Assembly (NCBI GenBank): GCA_937923465.1
Contig: CALDUB010000373.1
Span: 1 to 37,927, forward strand
DNA: 37,927 nucleotides
From: an uncultured Saprospiraceae bacterium
Lineage (GTDB): Bacteria > Bacteroidota > Bacteroidia > Chitinophagales > Saprospiraceae
Direction: 5' to 3'
A program made the translations under genes and the position numbers. The notes below the pieces were generated by a model. That model saw only the letters and a list, made by a program, of their open reading frames with translations. It was not told the origin of the DNA and did no database searches. Positions within the stretch are counted from its first letter, which is position 1, and each line of letters starts with the position of its first letter. This document shows positions 16,102-24,557 of this stretch, one piece after another.

Positions 16102-17973
16102 TTAATGCGCTTCGTCAAACTCCTTCTCCCAATCCTCCACTGGAGCTATCTGAGAGATAAAGTCTTGACCACCTTTACCATAATCGTAAGGCCAGCGAGT
16201 AACTGTTGGTAATTTACCAGGCCAGTTTCCGTGTCCTGTTTCGATTGGAGTTGTCCACTCTAAAGTAGATGCTTTCCAAGGGTTTTGAGTTGTCATTTTC
16301 TTACCATTCCAAATACTATAGAAGAAATTAATCAACATCAACACTTGTAATGTAAATACTACAATCGCTGCTACTGTGATAAATTTGTTAATTGTATCAA
16401 AGTGGTTGAAAGCCTGGAAGCTATCAAAACTGTAGTAACGACGAGGTACACCTGCCATACCAATGTAGTGCATTGGCCAGAAGATTGCATATGCTCCAAT
16501 CAATGTACCCCAAAAGTGAATACGACCTAATGTCTCATTCATGAAACGACCATACATTTTAGGAAACCAGTGATAAACTCCTGCGTACATACCGAAGAAT
16601 GCTGCAATACCCATCACAATGTGAAAGTGAGCTACTACGAAGTATGTATCGTGTAATTGAACATCAATTGCAGAGTTACCTAAGAAGATACCTGTCAAAC
16701 CACCAGAGATAAACATCGATACGAAACCGATACCAAATAAACAGGCAGTTGTAAAACGTATATTACCTCCAAACAACGTGGCAATCCAGTTAAATACCTT
16801 AACCGCCGAGGGTACGGCAATAATAAGTGTAAAGATTACAAAGAAGTTAGAGATAAACGGATTCACACCCGACATAAACATGTGGTGTGCCCACACGATG
16901 AAGGATAAGAATGCAATTGCTAATATAGAGTAAACCATGGCTTTGTAACCAAAGATAGGCTTACGCGCGTGTACTGATAATACCTCAGAAACAATACCCA
17001 TGGCAGGTAAAATAATGATGTATACCTCAGGGTGACCCAAGAACCAGAACAAGTGTTGGTACAAAATCGGACTACCACCCACGTGGTCTAATGCCTGACC
17101 TCCTACAAAAATTTCAGATAAATAGAAACTTGTACCTAACTCACGGTCTAATACCAATAATAAAATACCAGATACCAATACAGGGAAAGACAAAAGTCCA
17201 ATGATTGCTGTCACAAAGAAAGCCCAGATAGTCAAAGGCATTCTCCATAAAGACATTCCCTTAGTACGCATGTTTAGTACTGTTGTAATGTAGTTAATAC
17301 CACCCAACAATACAGAAACTACGAATAGCACCATAGAGAAAGACCACATTGTCATACCTGCACCTGAACCTGTGGAGGCTTGCGGTAAGGCACTCAGTGG
17401 AGGATATGCTGTCCAACCACCAGAGAAAGGTCCTGTACTTAAGAATAATGATAGGAACATAACCACTCCTGCTGAGAAAAAGAACCAGTAAGAGAGCATA
17501 TTTAAGAATGGAGATGCCATATCTCGCGCTCCTAACTGCAAGGGTATCAGCAAGTTGGAAAAAGTTCCAGACAGACCAGCTGTCAATACAAAGAAAACGA
17601 TTATAGTACCGTGCATGGTCACCAGAGCATAATAGAACTCAGGAGCCAATGTACCAATACCCGCTTCATTTACCGTTATCCAACCTCCCAAGATAGGCTT
17701 TATCCAAGCCATACTTTCTTCTGGAAAACCTAATTGTAAACGGAAAATTAAAGACATCAAACCACCGATTACCGCCCAAAACATACCTGTAATCAGGAAT
17801 TGACGTGCAATCATCTTATGGTCCATACTAAAGATGTAATGGAATATAAAACTTGACTGATATTTATCACCGTGGTGATGGTCGTGGAAATGGTCATCAT
17901 AACCAAACTCCTCAATCAACGAATTATCATCGTATTTTGGTTTAGGCGCGGTAATAATTGCTGTATCTGCCAT
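16102..17973 (-). CDS. ctaD: Cytochrome c oxidase subunit I
   Basis: The catalytic heme-copper subunit, 623 residues from the start chosen here. It reduces oxygen to water and pumps protons. Ligand motifs are present: TMHGTIIVFF (low-spin heme His), WFLGHPEVYIIILP (CuB His and the cross-linked Tyr), WAHHMF (two CuB His) and HDTYFVVAHFHIV (both heme His). Twelve-helix organisation and length are normal for type A oxidases. The open frame could start 10 codons earlier (18003), but MADTAIITAPKPKYDD is preferred because the extra residues are non-conserved in character. The N-terminal tail has a His/Asp cluster (residues 27-36, DHFHDHHHGD). It follows coxB by 138 bp. Confidence 0.97.
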   Translation of the reverse strand: MADTAIITAPKPKYDDNSLIEEFGYDDHFHDHHHGDKYQSSFIFHYIFSMDHKMIARQFLITGMFWAVIGGLMSLIFRLQLGFPEESMAWIKPILGGWITVNEAGIGTLAPEFYYALVTMHGTIIVFFVLTAGLSGTFSNLLIPLQLGARDMASPFLNMLSYWFFFSAGVVMFLSLFLSTGPFSGGWTAYPPLSALPQASTGSGAGMTMWSFSMVLFVVSVLLGGINYITTVLNMRTKGMSLWRMPLTIWAFFVTAIIGLLSFPVLVSGILLLVLDRELGTSFYLSEIFVGGQALDHVGGSPILYQHLFWFLGHPEVYIIILPAMGIVSEVLSVHARKPIFGYKAMVYSILAIAFLSFIVWAHHMFMSGVNPFISNFFVIFTLIIAVPSAVKVFNWIATLFGGNIRFTTACLFGIGFVSMFISGGLTGIFLGNSAIDVQLHDTYFVVAHFHIVMGIAAFFGMYAGVYHWFPKMYGRFMNETLGRIHFWGTLIGAYAIFWPMHYIGMAGVPRRYYSFDSFQAFNHFDTINKFITVAAIVVFTLQVLMLINFFYSIWNGKKMTTQNPWKASTLEWTTPIETGHGNWPGKLPTVTRWPYDYGKGGQDFISQIAPVEDWEKEFDEAH

Positions 17974-18111
17974 TTTCTTAAAATTTAACTTTACTACAAT
18001 CAATATAGACTGTAATAATTTTTTTTGAACTGATTGGTTAGAGAAGCAGAAACCTTGATAAATATGATTTCTACTTTTTGCCTAATGTTCTTTTGTCTTT
18101 GTTCGTTACTT

Positions 18112-19629
18112 CTACTTCGTCAAAATCTTGAACTCAGTACGACGGTTTTCTTTCCGTCCGTCCTCTGTTCCGTTATCTGCGACTGGCTTAGTTTGACCAT
18201 AACCCGCTGCTTGCAGACGTTCTGCACCAACACCGTTATTTGTCAGGTAATTATATACCTGTCTCGCACGAGCATCAGATAAGGTCATATTAGAATCTGC
18301 ATTCCCTGTAGCATCTGTATGCCCTGCTACCTCGATTGTCATATTTGGACGCTTCTTTAATGCATCAACTAAGAAGTCTAACTCGTAAGTTGTTTCTTGT
18401 GTTAAATTTGCACTACCTGTAGCAAAAGTAACATAATCAAAACGAACAATACGCTCTAAACTATCTGGCTGAGCCAAAACTGTCTCCAACTTATCACGGA
18501 AAGCGATACCACGTTCTTTCTTCTCAAAATCTAAAACCATTCCCTTGAATGGGTCTTCATCTGTATCGCGAATGCTACCAAAGTAGTAAGAAGACTGATT
18601 ACCTAACCATTCTTCATATTCTCTTTCTGTAACAATTCTTACCAAGCGACGCATAGAGTAGTGACCTGAACCGCAAAGCTCCGCACATGCTAACTCAAAA
18701 TCGAAAGTTTCCCACAACATTTTCTCTGGGTCCTCTGGGTCTGGTACATTGTACTCTGGATACTCCTTCAAACCTTTACGGAAATCTTCAGTTGTAGTTG
18801 TTGGTGTAAATACAAAATATGTAGGAAGACCAGGTACCGCATCCATTTTTACACGGAAGTGTGGTAAATAAAAGTTGTGTAACACGTCACGCGCTGTGAT
18901 ACGTACACGAACTTGCTTGCCTACTGGCAAATAAATTTCAGACGGGTGAAAATCATCTAAATTTTTCTCATCTGTCCAGTCCTGACCTAATGGATTAACA
19001 CCATTAATTTTTCTGTAATTCTTTGTTCCCAGTCTACCATCTTCACCAGGGTAACGTAAGTGCCACGCGAACTGGTAACCTGTACCTTCAATTTCGATGA
19101 ACTCATTCTCACCCGTTGCACGCAATGTAGACGTTGCTTCCAAAGGTACATCAGCAGTAATCATATTCCAAGCATCCAAACCTCCTACAACTAAAAAAGT
19201 CATAACTACGGCAGGAATAGCAGTCCAGATTACCTCTAGTTTATTATCGTGAGAAATGAACTCTCCTACTCTACCTTCTTTTTGCTGGTACTTGTATGCA
19301 AACCAAAACAATAAAATTTGTGTGGCAAAGAATACAATACCAGTAATAACAGTAGTAGTCCAAAAAAGACTATCAATAGCACCACCATGCTCAGATGCAG
19401 ACTGTAATGGTCCGAATCCTAACATCCAGTTCTTGTAGTAATATGCAGAATAACAGCACAGTACTAGAAAAACTACTAAAAACGGTACCATTAAACGAGC
19501 CGTTCCCTCGTTAGCTTTTTGTTCAGCCTCTTTTTCTCCACGAATCTTTGCTGACAACTCGCTCACACGACCGATTTGGACAACAATGACCGCAATTAAA
19601 ATAAAACACGCAATAATGAATGGTATCAT
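18112..19629 (-). CDS. coxB: Cytochrome c oxidase subunit II fused to an OmpA-like peptidoglycan-binding domain
   Basis: A 505-residue protein. Hydrophobic helices lie at about 2-19, 47-64, 87-113 and 133-150. The CuA cupredoxin domain follows (about 178-335) with the aromatic YQFAWHLRYPG and the complete CuA ligand set: His251, Cys315, Glu317, Cys319, His323 and Met326, with normal spacing. After a linker of about 60 residues comes an OmpA C-terminal-like domain (396-503): FDYVTFATGSANLT, IEVAGHTDATG, LSDARARQVYNYL, GYGQTKP, GRKENRRTEF. The two residues that bind diaminopimelate in OmpA, Asp in HTD (439) and Arg (454), are present 15 residues apart as in known binders. In caa3 oxidases this C-terminal place holds a cytochrome c. 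The fusion would tie the oxidase to the cell wall, as MotB does for the flagellar stator (inference). Confidence 0.95.
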   Translation of the reverse strand: MIPFIIACFILIAVIVVQIGRVSELSAKIRGEKEAEQKANEGTARLMVPFLVVFLVLCCYSAYYYKNWMLGFGPLQSASEHGGAIDSLFWTTTVITGIVFFATQILLFWFAYKYQQKEGRVGEFISHDNKLEVIWTAIPAVVMTFLVVGGLDAWNMITADVPLEATSTLRATGENEFIEIEGTGYQFAWHLRYPGEDGRLGTKNYRKINGVNPLGQDWTDEKNLDDFHPSEIYLPVGKQVRVRITARDVLHNFYLPHFRVKMDAVPGLPTYFVFTPTTTTEDFRKGLKEYPEYNVPDPEDPEKMLWETFDFELACAELCGSGHYSMRRLVRIVTEREYEEWLGNQSSYYFGSIRDTDEDPFKGMVLDFEKKERGIAFRDKLETVLAQPDSLERIVRFDYVTFATGSANLTQETTYELDFLVDALKKRPNMTIEVAGHTDATGNADSNMTLSDARARQVYNYLTNNGVGAERLQAAGYGQTKPVADNGTEDGRKENRRTEFKILTK

Positions 19630-19784
19630 CTGCTTAATATTTTTTTAGAAGGTTAGTCTAACATACGTTATAGTATGAAATCATGCCCTCGAATTCGTTT
19701 TTACAAAAATACAAACTTATAACCTCGTTTGCTACATTTCGTTGAACAAGCGAGACTTATTTAGACTTAGTCTAAATAACAAGT

Positions 19785-21107
19785 TTAATGGTGTACCTCG
19801 CTACCTCCACCGTAACCAATATGGTGGTGAAAAGATTCTTCCAAGTAAGGGTCGTTCTTTGGTACCAAGGCTGCTTTTGATAACGTAGCCAAAACAACAT
19901 AGAAGAACAAGCCCAAGAAGCCAACAAATACTCCCAACTCAATCAACCCTGGAAGCGTAAATCCAGAAACGAATCCAGCAGCATGGTGACCACCTTCGTG
20001 TGCTGCGCCTGCAGCGTGATTTACGTACTCTTGTGCTGTATGCATAACACCTGGCTTAATCATTTGGAAATAGTCCCACCAGTGACCGAATAAACATAAT
20101 ACAGATACAAAAATCAATGTACCATATTTACGCTTAGTGTCATTACGTAATAAGATTAAGAATGGAAGTGCAAAATTCATTATCAAGTTTCCATAAAACA
20201 AAATAGGAAAATTATCCTGTCTGTTACGGAAGTAAATAGTTTCTTCACCGTTGTTTGCGTACCAAATCAACATGTATTGAGAAAACCATAAGTATGTCCA
20301 GAAGATAGAGAATGCGAAAAGGAATTTACCTAAATCGTGCATATGCTCATCGTGAATTTCAGAGTAGTAACCTTTTGATTTCAACCAAATCATCAATAGA
20401 ATAGTCAACGAAATAGCTGATACAAACCAAGATGCTGTAGAGTACCAAGCAAACATTGTAGAATACCAGTGACCATCAACAGACATGACCCATTGCCATA
20501 TCATAGCAGCACTTGTAAAACCTGCTATTGGCATAAACGCCGCTGACCACTTACGTGTTGTCTTATGGTGCTCGTATGCTGTTGTTCCATTTTCATCCTC
20601 ATCTAAAGAAATGCTACGCATTTTTCTCCAGAAAAAATACCAAATACCGATGATAATCAAAGTACCGAATGTGTACCAGTAATTGTTCAAGAAAGCAGAT
20701 TTACCCTCTAAGATACGGTCGCCTTCGATATCACCTGCCCAGTGGTATAGGTGATTTATGTGTAACCAGTTAGCTGCCGCAACAACCAATAGTAAGACCA
20801 TACCAACAATCATGAACGAGCCCATTGCTTCCCACAGACGTTTGAATGCAACATACCAACCTGCGTAAGCAGTTACGGATGCTGTAATTACAAAAAACGA
20901 AATGAAAGAAATACCTGTGAAAAACACAGAATTATGTAAGAAATTCGTCCAAAAACGCGCGTGCGTATTATGAACTACACCGTCTGCGCCTGCTGCTGTT
21001 AAAGCTGCTGGTTCCATGATGTAACTCAAAATCAGGCAAAGCACACCGACAAGCATCATCCCTACGGTGACGGTTTTATGCTTACTCTCAAAAATAAATT
21101 GGTTCAT
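19785..21107 (-). CDS. actF: Alternative complex III subunit ActF (membrane, NrfD-like)
   Basis: A 440-residue membrane protein with about ten helices, related to ActC and NrfD-type quinol-interacting subunits. It starts MNQFIFESKHKTVTVGMM and carries LWFSQYMLIWYANN and GHWWDYFQMI, polar positions typical of ActF. The C-terminal part contains several His (residues ~366-380 and the tail HHHIGYGGGSEVHH). It forms part of the membrane arm where menaquinol is oxidised. It is followed 155 bp later by coxB, which supports an ACIII-oxidase supercomplex. Confidence 0.92.
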   Translation of the reverse strand: MNQFIFESKHKTVTVGMMLVGVLCLILSYIMEPAALTAAGADGVVHNTHARFWTNFLHNSVFFTGISFISFFVITASVTAYAGWYVAFKRLWEAMGSFMIVGMVLLLVVAAANWLHINHLYHWAGDIEGDRILEGKSAFLNNYWYTFGTLIIIGIWYFFWRKMRSISLDEDENGTTAYEHHKTTRKWSAAFMPIAGFTSAAMIWQWVMSVDGHWYSTMFAWYSTASWFVSAISLTILLMIWLKSKGYYSEIHDEHMHDLGKFLFAFSIFWTYLWFSQYMLIWYANNGEETIYFRNRQDNFPILFYGNLIMNFALPFLILLRNDTKRKYGTLIFVSVLCLFGHWWDYFQMIKPGVMHTAQEYVNHAAGAAHEGGHHAAGFVSGFTLPGLIELGVFVGFLGLFFYVVLATLSKAALVPKNDPYLEESFHHHIGYGGGSEVHH

Positions 21108-21129
21108 GCCGTATTTTATTATAATGACT

Positions 21130-21180
21130 TTTTAAGATGTTAGGTACTGACTTTAATACTAGACTTTATCTAATATCTTA
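21130..21180. repeat. Degenerate TTAGATNTTAG tandem repeat
   Basis: Imperfect units AAGATGTTAGG, ACTTTAATACTAG and TCTAATATCTTA lie just upstream of the actF start. They are related to the blocks at 4272 and 12919, but more decayed and partly inverted. Confidence 0.45.
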
Positions 21181-21240
21181 TTTTGAAACCTACGTCTTTA
21201 TAAAATCTACTCTATTTTCTGTTTCGTTTGTACAAATTTC

Positions 21241-22173
21241 TTAGTGACCGTGGTCTCCGTGACCTTCTTCTGAATGGTCATGGTCTCCGTGGTTTTCAGC
21301 TCCACCTTTTGGTTCTTCCAAAGGCGCAACATCCGTACCTGGGTCTAACTTTTCATCCATTGGCTCTCCTCCTAAAGACATAACATCAGCCATTTGCTGC
21401 TTGATGCTTGCTCCTGGTGTACCGTAAGCAGGATTTAATGTATTGTTGTCTGCATTGTAATCCACTTTTCTCTCTTTCGCTTGTAATGAGCGAATGTAGT
21501 GAATAACTTGCCAGCGTTCTTCATAAGAGATTTTATCCTTGTACGCTCCCATTACGTTTTTACCATACATAATAGCGTGGTAGTAACGTCCATTAGAAGA
21601 GTTGACATGGTCATCCAATAAAAGATTTGCAGGTGCCGCAGGGTATTTAGCATTTAAGTTCGCCTCATCAACTAACCAACCATTACCATCTGCCTTTGCA
21701 CCGTGACATATTGCACAGAATGTATTATACAACTCTTGACCACGTAACATTCCTTCTTCTGTAATAGGAAAAGGATTTGCTTGAATTTCAGCAATCGCAC
21801 GCGTACGCTCTGCTTCGGTATCCTCATAGTAGTAAGGTACACTTCCGTTCATAGGAACAGCAATTGAATTATCTTTACCTTGCATAGCAGCCATTACAGC
21901 CTTTGTATCACCTCCTGCAAATGCAACACCCGCATATCCACGAGGTACTGTATTTGCTACAGGCATATTACGTTCTTGTAAAGTACGTAACTTGATTGTA
22001 CTCTTTTCATCCCAAGTATTGTAGTAATAGTTGGTCAAAACGTTTGCCTCTTGTGCAATCGAGTGTCCCATGTCTGGCATGTACTCACTTCCGGGGTCTT
22101 GCACATCAGTCTCACATGCTGTAAAAGCAGTAAGTGCAATAAGAGCTAAAAATGTTGCGAAAATATTTTTCAT
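21241..22173 (-). CDS. actE: Alternative complex III subunit ActE (monoheme cytochrome c lipoprotein)
   Basis: A 310-residue periplasmic lipoprotein. The signal peptide ends in a lipobox with Cys20 (ALTAFTAC). A single class I heme site CAICHG stands near residue 152, with a likely axial Met in HAIMYGKNVMGAYKDKISYEERWQVIHYI. The C-terminal tail is rich in His, Asp, Gly and Glu (ENHGDHDHSEEGHGDHGH). It should carry electrons from ActA towards the oxidase. Gap to ActD upstream is 133 bp. Confidence 0.93.
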   Translation of the reverse strand: MKNIFATFLALIALTAFTACETDVQDPGSEYMPDMGHSIAQEANVLTNYYYNTWDEKSTIKLRTLQERNMPVANTVPRGYAGVAFAGGDTKAVMAAMQGKDNSIAVPMNGSVPYYYEDTEAERTRAIAEIQANPFPITEEGMLRGQELYNTFCAICHGAKADGNGWLVDEANLNAKYPAAPANLLLDDHVNSSNGRYYHAIMYGKNVMGAYKDKISYEERWQVIHYIRSLQAKERKVDYNADNNTLNPAYGTPGASIKQQMADVMSLGGEPMDEKLDPGTDVAPLEEPKGGAENHGDHDHSEEGHGDHGH

Positions 22174-22306
22174 TATATCTAATTGAACGCAAAGAATATT
22201 ACTTTGTAGAACCCTAAATTCTACTCTACACTCTAAGCTTATTGTTCCTAAGTTTCTTTATCTAAACTGTACAAGAAAGGGCAGCCTAACAAATCCAACC
22301 ACTAAC

Positions 22307-22840
22307 TTACAGCCACTTTGTATTTACTTCTTCTACTCCTGTTGCACTGAAATAACCTTTTAACTCGTCTATTTCTGCTTCAGAAGAATTCGTTGTATCA
22401 AAGGCTACACAAAACTTGTCATCAGAGATACGGTCATCCAAAGTAGGATTAGTAACACCTGGACGTAAACCACAAATTGTGTAGAAGGTTACAACCATTC
22501 CGATACTAGCAAACAATACTGTCAACTCAAATGTAATCGGAATAAATGCAGGAACAGACCAGTACGGCTTACCACCAAAAATGATTGGCCAGTCGCGCGT
22601 AAAAATCCAAGACATACCCAAAAAGGCAGTCAAAGTTCCCAATGCACCATAGATAAAACCAGCGATATGCAAGCGGCTTTCTTCCAACCCTAATAACGGA
22701 TCTAATCCGTGTACTGGAAATGGAGTAAAAACATCCATGATGTCCAAGTGCCTTTTGTTCGCTTCAGATATTGCTGACAACAAAATTTCGTCATCGCCAT
22801 ATAAACCGTAAAGCACTTTTGTTTTTCCTGAATTTGCCAT
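22307..22840 (-). CDS. actD: Alternative complex III subunit ActD (DUF3341)
   Basis: A 177-residue protein with a cytosolic N-terminal part (VLYGLYGDDEILLSAISEA, VFTPFPVHGLD) and two membrane helices (HIAGFIYGALGTLTAFLG and the segment around ITFELTVLFASIGMVVTF). This is the typical ActD layout, with the family motif FPVHGLD. It has no cofactor motif and is thought to hold the membrane arm together. It is in the standard place between actC and actE. Confidence 0.93.
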   Translation of the reverse strand: MANSGKTKVLYGLYGDDEILLSAISEANKRHLDIMDVFTPFPVHGLDPLLGLEESRLHIAGFIYGALGTLTAFLGMSWIFTRDWPIIFGGKPYWSVPAFIPITFELTVLFASIGMVVTFYTICGLRPGVTNPTLDDRISDDKFCVAFDTTNSSEAEIDELKGYFSATGVEEVNTKWL

Positions 22841-22968
22841 TTTGACTATATTTTTCTTGTAATTGCTTTTGAAAAAGCCGTTACTAAAGACAATTTCTAT
22901 TTTTGATATAATTCCGAGTAGAGCAATTTAAATAATAACTTTGTTAAGTATTATTCAAAATTCAACTC

Positions 22969-24375
22969 TTAGTGAGCTTGTTGTTTTTGACCTGTTACTT
23001 GCTCTCTCGTTTTTGGAGTGTACTGGTCTCCACTTGATTTCAAAATACTCTTTACCTCTGCAATTGCTACAACCGGTGCCACACGTACAAATAATAAGTA
23101 TAATGTAAAGAACAATCCAAGTGTACCAACAAATAATCCAATCTCAACCCAAGAAGGCCAGTAATAAGACCAACTTGACGGTAAGTAATCACGTGCTAAT
23201 GTAGATGCGATAATCACATAACGCTCGAACCACATTCCGATATTTACGAAAACAGACATTACGAATGTAACGAAAATATTACGACGCATGTTTTTAGACC
23301 AGAAAATCTGTGGAGATAATACGTTACAAGACATCATACCAAAGTACGACCACCAGTAAGGTCCAAATACACGGTTATAGAAAGCAAATTGCTCATAGAT
23401 ATATCCAGAGTACCAAGCAATGAACAACTCTGTCAAGTATGCTACACCTACAATAGTACCTGTTAATAAGATTACTTTGTTCATCGACTCGATGTGCTCC
23501 AAAGTAATATAATCTTTTAAGTTCAAAATCTTACGCGTCATAATCATCAGCGTCTGTACCATCGCAAATCCCGAGAATACCGCCCCTGCTACGAAGTAAG
23601 GAGGGAAGATAGTCGTGTGCCAACCTGGAATGATAGAAGTCGCAAAGTCAAATGATACAATCGTGTGTACAGAAAGTACTAATGGCGTTGCCAAACCTGC
23701 TAAGATAAGTGCCATTGCTTCCCAACGTTGCCAGTGCTTAGCACTACCAGTCCAGCCAAATGCTAAGAAGTTATAAATATTACGGCGTAAGCCTGTCGCA
23801 CGGTCACGAACTGTAGCAAAATCAGGAACTAATCCCATGTACCAGAATAAAAGTGATACAGTGAAATAAGTAGATATCGCGAAAACGTCCCACAAAAGTG
23901 GAGAGTTAAAGTTTACCCATAATGGTCCGCGTGTATTTGGATAAGGAAAGATGAAAAACCCTAACCACAAACGTCCCATGTGTATCAACGGGAACTGTCC
24001 TGCACATACAACGGCGAAGATAGTCATGGCTTCTGCTGCACGGTTTACTCCTGTCCGCCATTTTTGACGGAAAATGAGCAAAATGGCAGAGATTAAGGTT
24101 CCGGCGTGACCGATACCTACCCACCAAACGAAATTGGTGATATCATATCCCCAACCGATAGTACGGTTCAAATTCCATGTACCGATACCTTGCCATACTG
24201 TCCATACTAGACAGATTGCATATGTCGCCAAACCAATTACTGAAAGGATAAAAGCAATTACCCATGCAGTCGAAGGCGTCCGTTCCGTTGGAGAAACGAG
24301 GTCTTCTGTAATTTGGTGATACGTTTTGCTGCCTCTAATTAAAGGCTCTCTTATCGGAGATACTGTTGCACTCAT
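22969..24375 (-). CDS. actC: Alternative complex III subunit ActC (NrfD/PsrC-like)
   Basis: A 468-residue integral membrane protein with about ten helices. Typical ActC stretches are WGYDITNFVWWVGIGHAGTLISA, split here as WGYDITNFVWW and GIGHAGTLISA, then FPLIHMGRLW and FNSPLLWDVFAISTYF. The conserved polar residues near the periplasmic side belong to the quinol site in related complexes. It pairs with ActB's iron-sulfur domain and with ActF in the membrane. It follows actB by 182 bp. Confidence 0.95.
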   Translation of the reverse strand: MSATVSPIREPLIRGSKTYHQITEDLVSPTERTPSTAWVIAFILSVIGLATYAICLVWTVWQGIGTWNLNRTIGWGYDITNFVWWVGIGHAGTLISAILLIFRQKWRTGVNRAAEAMTIFAVVCAGQFPLIHMGRLWLGFFIFPYPNTRGPLWVNFNSPLLWDVFAISTYFTVSLLFWYMGLVPDFATVRDRATGLRRNIYNFLAFGWTGSAKHWQRWEAMALILAGLATPLVLSVHTIVSFDFATSIIPGWHTTIFPPYFVAGAVFSGFAMVQTLMIMTRKILNLKDYITLEHIESMNKVILLTGTIVGVAYLTELFIAWYSGYIYEQFAFYNRVFGPYWWSYFGMMSCNVLSPQIFWSKNMRRNIFVTFVMSVFVNIGMWFERYVIIASTLARDYLPSSWSYYWPSWVEIGLFVGTLGLFFTLYLLFVRVAPVVAIAEVKSILKSSGDQYTPKTREQVTGQKQQAH

Positions 24376-24442
24376 TATTAGTTATTTATTGATTTTGAAA
24401 TACGGGCAATACCGCATCTCATTACAATTTTCTCTTTAGAGT

Positions 24443-24476
24443 GAAAAAGGTTGTAAGGTTCTAAGTTTGTAAAGTT
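24443..24476. repeat. Degenerate GTTGTAAGGTTCTAAG tandem repeat
   Basis: Imperfect units GGTTGTAA, GGTTCTAA and GTTTGTAAA lie in the actB-actC spacer, upstream of actC. They are related to the unit at 3257-3300. Confidence 0.45.
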
Positions 24477-24557
24477 AATTTACGATTATAATTGACCTTA
24501 TTTCTTTTTCGGGTTGGAGAGTAAAACTCTTCTCTCCTATTTCAAAACTTCTATATC

